Position numbers and translations under genes: made by a program. The notes below the pieces were generated by a model. That model was not told the DNA's origin, ran no database searches, and was given only the letters and a program-made list of their open reading frames with translations. This document shows positions 43,163 to 51,600 of a DNA stretch of 64,000 bases, in pieces. Each line of letters starts with the position of its first letter. Positions within the stretch are counted from its first letter, which is position 1. The DNA comes from an uncultured Bacteroidaceae bacterium (GTDB lineage Bacteria; Bacteroidota; Bacteroidia; Bacteroidales; Bacteroidaceae): positions 16,385 to 80,384 of the forward strand of contig CALUJL010000011.1 in NCBI GenBank assembly GCA_944320955.1, read 5' to 3'.

Positions 43163-44998
43163 TCAGGCCTCCCCTATCTCCGACAGCTCCAGCCAGCGCA
43201 TCTCTTTCTCCTCCAGCTCGGCAGTCAGCACCCCGAAGCGCTCCACCGCGGCGGCTATCTCCTTCGGGTCGCTCGTCCCGCCGCCCAGCAAAGCCTCCAG
43301 CCGCCGCTTCTCTTCTTCCAACTGCGGGATGGCCCGGTCCAGCTCCTGCAGTTCTATCTTTTCTTTATAAGTCAACCGGCGCGCCTTCCCCTCGTTCAGG
43401 CGGGGCTTGCCCTTGCCGGAACTGCCCGTGCCCTCGGGTGCGGAGGGCTTGGCCTCCGCCTGTTTCCGCTCCGCGCGCTCCCGCTCTTCGCGCCAGGCGC
43501 GGTACTGCGTGTAGTTGCCCGGGAAGTCTTGGATGTCCCCGTTGCCGTGGAAGACCAGCAGGTGGTCCACCACCTTGTCCATGAAGTAGCGGTCGTGGGA
43601 AACAACGATGAGGCATCCGCTGAAGCGTGCCAGATATTCCTCCAGGACGTTCATGGTCAGAATGTCCAAATCGTTGGTCGGCTCGTCGAGAATCAGGAAG
43701 TTCGGGTTGCGCATCAGCACCGTGCACAGGTAGAGCCTGCGGCGCTCCCCGCCGCTCAGCTTGCAGACATAGTCGCGCTGCCGCGCCGGGGGGAAAAGGA
43801 AGTGCGTCAGCAGTTGCGAGGCGGAGAGCGTGTTTCCGTCCGGGGTCTTCACCACTTCGGCTATCTGCGTGACGGTGTCGATGACGCGCTGCTGCCCGTC
43901 GAAGGCGAGGCCGCCTTGTTCGTAATGGCCGAAGCGCACGGTCTCGCCCACTTCCAGCACGCCGCTGTCGGGCTGCAGCTGCCCGGTCAGGAGTTTGAGG
44001 AAGGAAGTCTTCCCCGTGCCGTTCTCCCCGATGATTCCCATCTTCTCGTAGCGGGCAAAAGTGTAGGAGAAATCCTTCAGTATCACCTTCTCGCCGAACG
44101 ATTTCGAGAGCCCCCGGGCTTCGAATATCTTCTTGCCTATGTAGGCGCCCCCCGCCGCTTCCAGGCGGATGCGCTGCGCTTCGGCATTGGAGCGCTTGGC
44201 CGTCTTCTCCAACTCGTAGAAGGCTTCTTCGCGGTAGCGTGCCTTGTGGCCGCGCGCCTGGGGCATACGGCGCATCCACTCCAGCTCCGTGCGGTAGAGG
44301 TTGGCGGCCCGTGCCGTTTCGGCCCGCGCCGCATCGATACGCTCCTGCCGTTTCGAGAGATAGTAGCTGTAGTTGCCCTCGTAGGAGTAGAGCTTTCCGC
44401 CGTCCAGTTCGAGGATCGAGCCGCAAACGCGGTCGAGGAAATAGCGGTCGTGCGTCACCATCAGCAAGGTCAGCGAGGCACGGCGCAAATAGTCCTCCAG
44501 CCATTCCACGGCGCGCAGGTCCAAATGGTTCGTAGGCTCGTCGAGAAACAGCAAGTCCGGCTCGGCCAGCAGCGCCGAGGCCAGGGCTATGCGCTTTTGC
44601 TGCCCGCCGCTCAGCGTGGCGGCCTCGCGGTCGAACTCCCCGACGCCCAGCTTCGAGAGCAACTCGCGGGCCTTCTGGTCGTGTTCCCCATCGTCGAGCC
44701 AGGAAGAAGCCCCGTTCTGCCGCGCCTGCGCGCAGCAGGCTTCCATCACCGTGGCCCCCTCGGGGAAAACCGGGTCTTGCTCCAGGAAAGCCACCCGCAA
44801 GTCCTTGCGAAACGTGATGCGCCCGCTGTCGTAACCCTCCCGCCCCGAGAGGATGCTCATCAGCGTCGACTTCCCGCTTCCGTTGGGGGCAATGAGTCCC
44901 ACCTTGTCGCCCTCGTCCAGGCCGAAAGAGATGTTTTCGAAAAGGAGCAGCGTACCGAAAGATTTCGTCAGGTTCTCGACTTGCAGGTTGCAGGGCAT
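43163..44998 (-). CDS. ABC-F family ATPase (Uup-like)
   Basis: 611 aa from the ATG at 44998 (MPCNLQVENLTKSFG); a 20-residue in-frame extension runs into the promoter. Two ABC domains: Walker A LIAPNGSGKSTLM and IIGENGTGKTSFLK, signatures LSGGQQKRIALASALL and LSGGERRRLYLCTVLM, Walker B DLLFLDEPTNHLD and FLILDEPTNDLD. An ABC-F linker (about 220-300) joins them and the C-terminal helical arm (EEEKRRLEALLGGGTSDPKE) matches Uup. There are no membrane domains; the protein acts on ribosomes or nucleic acid rather than in transport. Confidence 0.92.
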   Translation of the reverse strand: MPCNLQVENLTKSFGTLLLFENISFGLDEGDKVGLIAPNGSGKSTLMSILSGREGYDSGRITFRKDLRVAFLEQDPVFPEGATVMEACCAQARQNGASSWLDDGEHDQKARELLSKLGVGEFDREAATLSGGQQKRIALASALLAEPDLLFLDEPTNHLDLRAVEWLEDYLRRASLTLLMVTHDRYFLDRVCGSILELDGGKLYSYEGNYSYYLSKRQERIDAARAETARAANLYRTELEWMRRMPQARGHKARYREEAFYELEKTAKRSNAEAQRIRLEAAGGAYIGKKIFEARGLSKSFGEKVILKDFSYTFARYEKMGIIGENGTGKTSFLKLLTGQLQPDSGVLEVGETVRFGHYEQGGLAFDGQQRVIDTVTQIAEVVKTPDGNTLSASQLLTHFLFPPARQRDYVCKLSGGERRRLYLCTVLMRNPNFLILDEPTNDLDILTMNVLEEYLARFSGCLIVVSHDRYFMDKVVDHLLVFHGNGDIQDFPGNYTQYRAWREERERAERKQAEAKPSAPEGTGSSGKGKPRLNEGKARRLTYKEKIELQELDRAIPQLEEEKRRLEALLGGGTSDPKEIAAAVERFGVLTAELEEKEMRWLELSEIGEA

Positions 44999-45046
44999 GG
45001 GAAAATAAGGATTAGAGGTAAGACAAATACTTATCCAAAGTCTCCG

Positions 45047-45054
45047 CAAAGATA
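45047..45054 (-). promoter_or_regulatory. -7 box of the ABC-F gene
   Basis: Reads TATCTTTG on the minus strand, 48 bp upstream of the ATG at 44998. Confidence 0.65.
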
Positions 45055-45117
45055 GCAAAAGATAAACACATATCCTATCCTCAATCTTCTACTGGCTAAG
45101 AAACAGAAGCAAAAATA

Positions 45118-45585
45118 CGCGAGCGCGGGATAATTTTCGTTAAAAAAAGAGTATCAATTGCATGGTATTTTCTACATGCACAGGCAAAGCCTCTGGCTTG
45201 TTGTCAAAGAAGCAGTATGCGGTGAGTGCCGAACAGATGTTCATGATGAAGTTGTGTACAGAGCGATGTCTTGGATGTACGATGTTCGCCTTGTTCTTGA
45301 GCTGCTCATTGACGCATTCGATGATATACCATTCCCTCAGCATGATTTTATCCCACATGGGCATGAGCCTATTCTTCATGTTGACCTTGAGGCCGTGTAC
45401 GAGATGAATGCCATGGTCGAAGAGTGATTCGAAAAGTCCCCCCCTGATAAATCTCTATAACTTTCTCCTTGGCAATCATCGCCTGTTCGTTTTGTAGTAT
45501 TTTGATTGTCAACTATAAATATACAAAATACTAGTAAATTACCAACTTTTTCTCAACCTCTTATCCCAAAATCACGCATATATGC
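45118..45585 (-). mobile_element. Remnant of an IS982-family insertion sequence
   Basis: About 470 bp that encloses a deleted transposase gene. The ends read inward as GCG-AGCGC-GGGATAA (left, from about 45119) and GCG-TGATTTT-GGGATAA (right, minus strand from about 45580), each followed by an A-rich run, consistent with degraded terminal inverted repeats. Complete IS982 elements are about 1 kb, so half or more is missing. Confidence 0.6.
45140..45480 (-). pseudogene. IS982-family transposase remnant
   Basis: The C-terminal end is well kept: NRLMPMWDKIMLREWYIIEC, then NEQLKNKANIVHPRHRSVHN, FIMNICSALTAYCFFDNKPE and ALPV, the conserved tail of IS982 transposases. Upstream on the minus strand the frame passes through LFESLFDHGIHLVHGLKVN. 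It then breaks at a run of seven G (plus-strand C7 at 45438-45444), where a different frame carries MIAKEKVIEIYQ, the expected N-terminus. So most of the protein has been deleted and the junction is frameshifted. Not functional. Confidence 0.8.
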
Positions 45586-45613
45586 AGATACACAACAAAA
45601 GAAGGCATCAGGA

Positions 45614-46735
45614 TTATTGCTTAGACTTGATTTCGTTATATAATGCTAATCCTTTTTCCGTCAACAAATATTTCTGTCGAGGATGATTGGGCTTGTCTGG
45701 ATATAGCACTTTGAGAACACCTGCTTCTAAAGCGGGAGTTATGTAGTTTTCTACAAATGTCGGGCGATGCTTTAAGCCGATTTTCTCCATTAGACCTTTC
45801 AAAGATAATTGTTCGTTCGACAAGGTAAGCAATAAAGCACAAACTTGTTCGGTTACTTGTACGGTAAGTTGATCGGTACTTGTACGGTTTACATGCTGAG
45901 CCTGTTCTGTAGCCAGTCTTTCGGGGGGATTGACCACCATATAACGATTCCGTAACTCATTGTTCTCGCCCAATAACAAATTACGAAAGAAACGCTCCAA
46001 GTATTCCGAACTACGCATAATGCCTTTTTGTACGTTTTGGTAATTGGCCCGTACCAGCGCATTACGGAAATACCACGAATGATTAGCGAACAGGTCGTTC
46101 GTTACATCGAAGCCCATAGAACGGAGATAGAGAATCGTAAAAACGGCAGTCGTTCGCGTATTTCCCTCGCCAAACGGATGGATTTGCCACAGTCCCGATA
46201 CAAATTGAGCAATATGGCTCACAAGACCGTTTCTATCCACTTTGGAATAGTCAAATTGCCGTTCCTGCTCTAAGTCATATTCGACGGCCTTACGGATGTC
46301 TGTGGCAGAAACATAGAGCACCGTATCCCCACGAAGCACCCACTCCTTTTTCGTGATGTTGTAATCGCGTATTTGCCCGGCAAATTTGAATACACCATCG
46401 AATATACGACGATGAATCGATGTTAGCCCGACAAACGTAAAGGCAAATGTTCTTTCGGTAAGTAGCCTGCGAATATTGGTTGATGCCGTATCTGCCTCAT
46501 GCTTTTCCGCATCTTCTGGTGTATGTGCGTCTTTTGACTGATAATAGCTCTTTATCAGTTGTTCCGCTTCATCGATGGTAATTTCTCCCTCAATATCCTT
46601 GCGAGCCGTCTCAATCAGATAGTCGGAAGGTTTGAGACCATCGACGGCTTGCAAGCCGATTGCCGTCTGCCACGCATAGCCTTTCTCCCGTTTTTGCGGA
46701 TCGCCTTGGCGGATGTATTCGTCAAAGTTTATCAT
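45614..46735 (-). CDS. Fic-domain protein with C-terminal winged helix
   Basis: 373 aa. The Fic core is HPFGEGNTRT (about 188-197), within GLWQIHPFGEGNTRTTAVFT; the family consensus HPFxxGNGRxxR is altered only at G to T. VGLTSIHRRIFDGVFKFAGQ is the typical preceding helix and RDYNITKKEW the flap. The C-terminal 90 residues (LSNEQLSLKGLMEKIGLKHR, YLLTEKGLALY) form a winged helix found in many bacterial Fic proteins. It would transfer AMP or another nucleotide moiety to a protein target. AT-rich; next to an IS remnant in an accessory block. No separate antitoxin gene is adjacent. Confidence 0.85.
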   Translation of the reverse strand: MINFDEYIRQGDPQKREKGYAWQTAIGLQAVDGLKPSDYLIETARKDIEGEITIDEAEQLIKSYYQSKDAHTPEDAEKHEADTASTNIRRLLTERTFAFTFVGLTSIHRRIFDGVFKFAGQIRDYNITKKEWVLRGDTVLYVSATDIRKAVEYDLEQERQFDYSKVDRNGLVSHIAQFVSGLWQIHPFGEGNTRTTAVFTILYLRSMGFDVTNDLFANHSWYFRNALVRANYQNVQKGIMRSSEYLERFFRNLLLGENNELRNRYMVVNPPERLATEQAQHVNRTSTDQLTVQVTEQVCALLLTLSNEQLSLKGLMEKIGLKHRPTFVENYITPALEAGVLKVLYPDKPNHPRQKYLLTEKGLALYNEIKSKQ

Positions 46736-46761
46736 AGCTCAATTACTTTAGTCCCAATTTA

Positions 46762-47064
46762 TTACACAATTCCTCTATCGTCTCTGTAAGGTATGTATAA
46801 GATTATGGAGCATAGACAATAAAAGCCATAATCTAAACAAAGCCCAACAAGCGTTTTTTGTTCTTCTCCGAACGTATGTAGATATACCCAATCTAATTTG
46901 TTCTTTACACAATAATCGAATGCAATATACAAAAGGCGCTCGCCCAACTTCTTCCCGCGAGCCTTTGGTTCGACCTTAAATGTACAAAGCTTCAAGATGC
47001 GTCCGGAAATAACCTCGCCGTGCGCAGCAGCTTTCGTGGCTCTATAGCGGCCCCACATGCACAC
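46762..47064 (-). pseudogene. Truncated GNAT-type acetyltransferase
   Basis: About 100 codons from a GTG (or the ATG two codons on). The recognisable part is the acetyl-CoA-binding core: GEVISGRILKLCTFKVEPKA, then RGKKLGERLLYIAFDYCVKN, then KLDWVYLHTFGEE and LDYGF. The N-terminal half of the GNAT fold is absent, and after DYGF the frame runs into unrelated residues. A -7 box (TAACTTTG, plus-strand 47072-47079) lies directly upstream, so it may still be transcribed. Most likely a decayed accessory gene. Confidence 0.55.
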
Positions 47065-47071
47065 GACACTA

Positions 47072-47079
47072 CAAAGTTA
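47072..47079 (-). promoter_or_regulatory. -7 box upstream of the GNAT fragment
   Basis: Reads TAACTTTG on the minus strand, about 8 bp before the possible GTG start, so the transcript would be nearly leaderless. Confidence 0.4.
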
Positions 47080-47230
47080 AGAAATTTAGTTGAATGGTTC
47101 TATCTTTCTCTATGGAAAGAATGCCGGCACCGCAGCAGGTTTCCTTCACATAGCTGCCGATGCCGGCCGACGCAGGGGCATCGGCCGGCATATCTCCTTC
47201 TCTTCCCGCCAGACGTGACGAAGGGCGTAG
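47080..47230. other. Gene-free spacer between GNAT fragment and zinc-ribbon/TonB gene
   Basis: Holds a GC-rich hairpin near 47155-47190: GATGCCGGCC (47159-47168) pairs with GGCCGGCATA (47182-47191). It lies 40 bp beyond the stop of the minus-strand gene ending at 47231 and could be its terminator. Nothing else seen. Confidence 0.45.
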
Positions 47231-48775
47231 TCAGTTGATTCTAAAAGTTATAGGCAATGAGTACGTTGTACGGACCGCATTCCCGTTCTTTCGTGCAGAC
47301 CTCCACTTGCCACCGGTGGTTAACACCACACGGCAAGCTTCCCTATCGAATGCTTCACCAAGGCTCTGGGTAATCTGCAAGTCACTGACATCGCCATTCC
47401 TTTCTATCACGAACCGTACCACTACGCTGCCTTGGGCATTATCCCCAGAATTCGGGTACCGAATGTTTTGTGAAACGTAGCGTATCAGGCCTGCCTGCCC
47501 TCCGTCCATGAATTCGGGAGCGGCATCCACCTCGTAGATGGTATACAGACGATCATCCGGTTCGGGAGCAGAAGTATACACTTCTCCCCCAGTGCTTTGC
47601 TCTTGCACGGAATAATCATCAGCATAGTTATCTCGGTCTCGGGAAAGCCCGGCATCCTGATTGGCCGACAAAGAGACTTGCAGCCGTTTGCTCCCGTCTT
47701 GGGCATAGCCTTCCAGCGTATGCCTGCCCACCACGATGCGGAAAGCATTATTACCGTCCCGTCCGGTAAACACCAGGTCGTTACCGGCGACCTCCCCGTC
47801 CATCCATATCTTTCCGTCCAGATCCACATTTGTATAAATGCAATTCATCAGCAGGTCTCCACGCTTTTCAAATGCCAGTTCGATGGGATAAGTCCCGTTT
47901 GCATCGGTCATGGAGCCATAAAGGGTTATGCTCTCCGGAGTCTCTACGGCACACGAATCGGCTACGACAAAATCGTCATCTTCAGGCGCGACAGCCAAAG
48001 TGTCCGAAGGCAATCCGCCGTCCACTGCCGTATCCCGGCTGACTTCGAAGACATCCACAAGTTTCATGAACCCGCTGGACGTAGGTTGAGGTTCATAAGA
48101 GTATAACGCATCGAGATCCGGAACTGCCGACTGCACCGTTATCTGGAAATTGTTCAGGACAAGGATATATTTCATAGGCCATCCACGATAACCCCTGCCT
48201 TCCCAATATACAGCAATGTACTTCTCGCCGGTATTGGCGAACTTCCCTTCTCTAATTTCATAAGTGCCTTCACCTCCTGCGGTCCAGCCCTCATCGGAGG
48301 GTTGCATGTAGTAGCTCCTATAACGCCCGTTGGCAAACTCGACTTTTACCCAAAAGCCCAGCTCGGACTCATCGGTATTTACCGTATGTTCCCATACCGT
48401 ACCTTCTACCAGCTGCCTTGCTTCCTGCATGGTTGCCACATTCCGGAGTTCCGCTTCGACGGAAGGAATATCACGAGTCTGCTGTGCAATCGGATCATCC
48501 GAGCCGTTACCAAACAATGCAGCCAATACGCCGCAGCCGACTACCATTACGGCCACTACGGCAACGATTACCCAGCCCTTCTTCTTACCGCGTTTTTGTA
48601 GAGGCTGGGGAGCATTGCCTACAAATTCTTTCCGCCCGGTCTCGCTGTGGGACCATGTCCTGCGGCCTGCCCCTTCCTGCTCCATCGACAAGGACACAGA
48701 GTAGCCGCATTTGGGGCATCTTTCGGCTTTGGTAGAAACCATCTGCCCACAGCCTTTGCATTTTATCAGTGCCAT
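47231..48775 (-). CDS. Zinc-ribbon, single-pass membrane protein with C-terminal TonB domain
   Basis: 514 aa from the ATG at 48775 (MALIKCKGCGQMVSTKAERC). A cytoplasmic zinc ribbon (CKGC and CPKC, about 6-23) is followed by a basic linker and one membrane helix (GWVIVAVVAVMVVGCGVLAA, about 68-87). A periplasmic part follows, with a lipocalin-like beta segment (WVKVEFANGRYRSYYMQPSD), an acidic linker and a TonB C-terminal domain (about 425-514: RYVSQNIRYPNSGDNAQGSV, FVIERNGDVSDLQITQSLGE). Zinc ribbon plus TonB_C is a Bacteroidota combination. Transport or signalling roles are guesses. It is 13 bp after the smaller zinc-ribbon gene. Confidence 0.8.
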   Translation of the reverse strand: MALIKCKGCGQMVSTKAERCPKCGYSVSLSMEQEGAGRRTWSHSETGRKEFVGNAPQPLQKRGKKKGWVIVAVVAVMVVGCGVLAALFGNGSDDPIAQQTRDIPSVEAELRNVATMQEARQLVEGTVWEHTVNTDESELGFWVKVEFANGRYRSYYMQPSDEGWTAGGEGTYEIREGKFANTGEKYIAVYWEGRGYRGWPMKYILVLNNFQITVQSAVPDLDALYSYEPQPTSSGFMKLVDVFEVSRDTAVDGGLPSDTLAVAPEDDDFVVADSCAVETPESITLYGSMTDANGTYPIELAFEKRGDLLMNCIYTNVDLDGKIWMDGEVAGNDLVFTGRDGNNAFRIVVGRHTLEGYAQDGSKRLQVSLSANQDAGLSRDRDNYADDYSVQEQSTGGEVYTSAPEPDDRLYTIYEVDAAPEFMDGGQAGLIRYVSQNIRYPNSGDNAQGSVVVRFVIERNGDVSDLQITQSLGEAFDREACRVVLTTGGKWRSARKNGNAVRTTYSLPITFRIN

Positions 48776-48788
48776 AACGAGATCATTG

Positions 48789-49244
48789 TTAGTTCTTATA
48801 TCGGCGTATCTTGCGCACACCATTTACTATGATGTTTCCAACCCACCACCAAAAACAATAGAACGCCCCAAACCATATAATCTGCAATAAGAGAGCTACA
48901 AATCCCCCACCTATCAATATATTATAAAACATCGGGAATAACCCTCCTAATACAGATATAGAAGATGCGCCTAAGACATATAATAAAAGAACCAACAAGT
49001 CATATAACAGAACTATTGCAAAAAAGACGACAGCTACCACTTTGGGTATTGAGCATAATTTAGCTGCAAGATCTACGTATGGATCATCGTCTTCAGCATA
49101 GAAATACCTGTGATAAACCCCTTTTATTCCCTTCTCATACGGCTGCGACGATGCCTCTTTGTCATTGGCAAAAGAATATCCACATTCGGGGCATAGGGTT
49201 TCATTCGTAATAGGACAACCACATTCAGGACAACGCTTACTCAT
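48789..49244 (-). CDS. Small zinc-ribbon membrane protein
   Basis: 151 aa from the ATG at 49244 (MSKRCPECGCPITNETLCPE). Two CxxC pairs (about 5-8 and 18-21) form a zinc ribbon. A hydrophilic stretch (about 22-70) and three hydrophobic helices (about 68-150: VVFFAIVLLYDLLVLLLYVL, and ALLLQIIWFGAFYCFWWWVG) follow. Operon with the TonB_C protein (13-bp gap). AT-rich. Function unknown. A structured and terminated RNA lies between its only visible promoter and its start. Confidence 0.75.
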   Translation of the reverse strand: MSKRCPECGCPITNETLCPECGYSFANDKEASSQPYEKGIKGVYHRYFYAEDDDPYVDLAAKLCSIPKVVAVVFFAIVLLYDLLVLLLYVLGASSISVLGGLFPMFYNILIGGGFVALLLQIIWFGAFYCFWWWVGNIIVNGVRKIRRYKN

Positions 49245-49318
49245 TTTTAATTCCTTTTTTTGCATCTATGGCCCTGCGATGCGGTTTCTTGTATAAATAA
49301 GCTTAGGAGGGATAAAAG

Positions 49319-49560
49319 AAAAAAAGCGAGGCCGCCATTCTGCCTCATCTACTGCGTAGGGTTGGACTCCCTGTAATATGGATAAGGAGAACGGACAACC
49401 CCACTTGGATGTATTTCGTGTTGACCTACGAATACAAACCAAGAGAGCGTCCTTCCCATATTCCGATATTACTTTTGTAAAGTGTCCAATTTTACGCAGT
49501 CGGAATAAGCGAAAATGCGCTTTCTTTCAATATGTCCGCACCCGGCTTGCGCCGGGCACG
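49319..49560 (-). ncRNA. Structured, terminated RNA or attenuating leader
   Basis: From the -7 box at 49564-49571 a minus-strand transcript of about 240 nt would end at a hairpin (GAGGC/GCCTC, 49328-49346) followed by a T-run (plus-strand A-run, 49319-49325). Inside, ACTGCGTA (49351-49358) pairs with TACGCAGT (49493-49500). TATTCCGA (49459-49466) pairs with TCGGAATA (49500-49507). GGGTTG (49359-49364) pairs with CAACCC (49396-49401) around CTCC/GGAG. A CCCGGC-GCAA-GCCGGG-type hairpin sits at the 5' end near 49545. It could be an independent sRNA or a leader controlling the two zinc-ribbon genes. I do not recognise the family. Confidence 0.5.
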
Positions 49561-49563
49561 TCA

Positions 49564-49571
49564 CAAAGATA
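49564..49571 (-). promoter_or_regulatory. -7 box of the structured leader RNA
   Basis: Reads TATCTTTG on the minus strand, a perfect consensus, 320 bp upstream of the nearest start codon (49244). Confidence 0.6.
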
Positions 49572-49643
49572 CGCAATTTCCCGGGAAGGACGCCCATTTA
49601 CTTGAAATAAAACTACAAATATTTGCCAGAGAACTATAAAAAA

Positions 49644-49687
49644 ACTCTGCCGCTTTCTCTCAAAAGCGGCAGAGCCTCCATTCATAC
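49644..49687. repeat. 22-bp-period array G, working as a terminator
   Basis: The unit at 49644 (ACTCTGCCGC, then TTTCTCTC and AAAA) is followed after exactly 22 bp by GCGGCAGAGC. The two halves form the stem CTCTGCCGCTTT/AAAGCGGCAGAG. On the minus strand it is followed by a T-run, so it terminates the PepSY-like gene ending at 49707. Confidence 0.6.
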
Positions 49688-49706
49688 TACACAATTTTTT
49701 ATTTCA

Positions 49707-50150
49707 TCAGTCTATGTCGGTCAGTTGGAGGTTCTTGTTGAACTCCAGCTCCACGCGGTTGGAGAGACGGACGTCGTAGCCGCCGTCGTCTTCCTTCTCG
49801 ATGGAGAGGATGCTCGCGCCGCTGTAGTTCTCCTTCACGCAGTTGCTGATGGGGGCAGGAACAAGGTCGGCGGGCACGGCAGTCTTCGTGCATTTGATTT
49901 CGGTCCACTGCCCTTTGGAGTCAAACTCCAGCTTGTCGCCGTTGGTGAAGACCACGTCGTAGGATTTGCTCAGCAGGTCGCGCTCCATCTTGGCCAGGGC
50001 CACCTTGTTGCCGGCAAAGTATTTCTTGATAAGCTGCTGCGCTGCGGCAGGGAGGTCGGTCACTTGTACAGGCTTGTCGTCGCCTGCGAATGCAAAGGCC
50101 ATGGTCTGCAGGGAAACGAAGCACACTAATGCTAAAAACAACTTCTTCAT
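49707..50150 (-). CDS. PepSY-like (BLIP-fold) exported protein
   Basis: 147 aa. Signal peptide 1-22 (MKKLFLALVCFVSLQTMAFA). Two repeats of a PepSY-like domain: LPAAAQQLIKKYFAGNKVAL with YDVVFTNGDKLEFDSKGQW, and VPAPISNCVKENYSGASILS with YDVRLSNRVELEFNKNLQL. This is the tandem pattern of Bacteroidales periplasmic BLIP-like proteins (PF11396). They are often next to RprX/RprY-type two-component systems, as here (histidine kinase gene starts at 51600), and are thought to be periplasmic modulators. Confidence 0.85.
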   Translation of the reverse strand: MKKLFLALVCFVSLQTMAFAFAGDDKPVQVTDLPAAAQQLIKKYFAGNKVALAKMERDLLSKSYDVVFTNGDKLEFDSKGQWTEIKCTKTAVPADLVPAPISNCVKENYSGASILSIEKEDDGGYDVRLSNRVELEFNKNLQLTDID

Positions 50151-50200
50151 AATCGGGATGGTTTAAGAGGTTAATACTCGGTTCTTTTAATTTTCTGATG

Positions 50201-50208
50201 CAAAGATG
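50201..50208 (-). promoter_or_regulatory. -7-like box of the PepSY-like gene
   Basis: Reads CATCTTTG on the minus strand, one mismatch from TAnnTTTG, 51 bp upstream of the ATG. Confidence 0.45.
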
Positions 50209-50292
50209 CGGCCCGATTCTGAAAAGATTTGGAATTATCGCACCCGGCAACACTTTTTTTCGGGGAAACGGAGGTTTTTCTTTCCTTTCCGG

Positions 50293-51600
50293 CTACTCCA
50301 CCCCCGCTTTCGAGAGGCGGAAGCAGTGATTGCCGCCGCGGTATTCGTAGCGGATGTGCAATCCGTAGAGACGGCAGATGGAGCGGACAATGGAAAGCCC
50401 CAGCCCCGTGGAGCCTTCGCGCTTGGAGGAATGCCAGAAACGGTCGAAGACATGCGCGCCGTCCAAAGGGCCTCCGGCCGCCGTGTTGCAGACCGAGAGG
50501 GTGGAACTGCTTATATAGATATGAATAGCGCCGTGCTCCGGAGTGTGGACGTAGGCGTTTTTCAGCAGATTCGTCAGCATCGTCGCGGCCAGCGAAGCAT
50601 TCATCTCCACTTCCAGCTCGCCGCGCTCTTCTATGGCAAGGCTGATTTGCTTGTAGGCGTAGACCTCCTCGTAGTCGGGGCAGTACTTGCGGAGCAGGGC
50701 GTTCAGGTTTTGCGGGGCGGCCTCCCCGAATTGCTCGTTCTCTATCTTGGAAAGCAGGAGGAGGGAGCGGTTTTGGCGAATCATGCGCTCGATGGTGTCG
50801 CGCAGCTTGAGCAATTCGGAAAGTTGCTCTTCGGAGAGCGTCTCATCCTCCAGGAGCATTTCCAGCCGGCTCTGGCAAATGGCCAGCGGCGTCTGCATTT
50901 CGTGGGAGGCATTGCCGATAAATTCCTTTTGCTCTTCATAAAGCTGCTCGTTGCGCTGCGTATGCCGCTGGGCGGCCTCGTTGAGTTTGCGGAACTCGAT
51001 GACGCGCGTCTCGTTGTCCAGAGGCTTGTTGTGGCGTCCGCCTATGCGGTATTCGTCCAACCAGCGGAGCAATACGCGCAAGGGGCGCATCCCGCGGTTC
51101 AGGACCCAGATGTTCACGGACAAGACGGCCAGCAGGAGCAACACATAGAGCACGACTATCCAGAAAAGGATGGCCTCGCGCAGGTCTTTCTTCTCGATGG
51201 TGGGCGTCAGGACGGTGAGCTCCTGGAGGTTTCCGTGCCCGTCGACGAAGACTGTCGTCAGGATGCGCGCCGGTTCGTGCTCGCGTTTTTTGGGAATGTA
51301 GACCATCGAATCCTTATAGCGGATGCGCTCTTCGAGCGGGATGTCGCGGTAAGGAAGCGGACGGAGATAGAACTGATTGTTGGAAGCATCGCTCCGTGTG
51401 GGAAGCGCCTCGCCGGAGAGGGAACGGACGATGAGGGTCTCGGAATAATCTTCGAGGGCATCGTCGGTCTCGTCGTTGATTTCGTTGATAATGGCCCAGT
51501 AAAACCACACGCCCCACACGGAGAAGATGACCACCAGGCACCAGGATATGCGCGAGAGGATGAGCGAGGAGAAGGAAAAAGTGCGGCGCTTCTTCATCAT
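50293..51600 (-). CDS. Sensor histidine kinase (RprX-like)
   Basis: 435 aa. Two membrane helices (about 15-35 and 165-190) flank a periplasmic sensor region. The dimerisation box EFIGNASHEMQTPLAICQSR carries the phospho-acceptor His (about residue 233). The ATPase has N box LTNLLKNAYVHTPEHGAIHI and G box STGLGLSIVRSICRLYG. Its ATG overlaps the TGA of the response-regulator gene (4 bp), so the two are coupled. The NASHEMQTPLA His box and gene order resemble RprX/RprY of Bacteroides. Confidence 0.92.
   Translation of the reverse strand: MMKKRRTFSFSSLILSRISWCLVVIFSVWGVWFYWAIINEINDETDDALEDYSETLIVRSLSGEALPTRSDASNNQFYLRPLPYRDIPLEERIRYKDSMVYIPKKREHEPARILTTVFVDGHGNLQELTVLTPTIEKKDLREAILFWIVVLYVLLLLAVLSVNIWVLNRGMRPLRVLLRWLDEYRIGGRHNKPLDNETRVIEFRKLNEAAQRHTQRNEQLYEEQKEFIGNASHEMQTPLAICQSRLEMLLEDETLSEEQLSELLKLRDTIERMIRQNRSLLLLSKIENEQFGEAAPQNLNALLRKYCPDYEEVYAYKQISLAIEERGELEVEMNASLAATMLTNLLKNAYVHTPEHGAIHIYISSSTLSVCNTAAGGPLDGAHVFDRFWHSSKREGSTGLGLSIVRSICRLYGLHIRYEYRGGNHCFRLSKAGVE

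Noticed and set aside
49378..49605. A 75-codon open frame on the plus strand
   Set aside because: It lies across the structured RNA region on the opposite strand, has no promoter and resembles no protein family.
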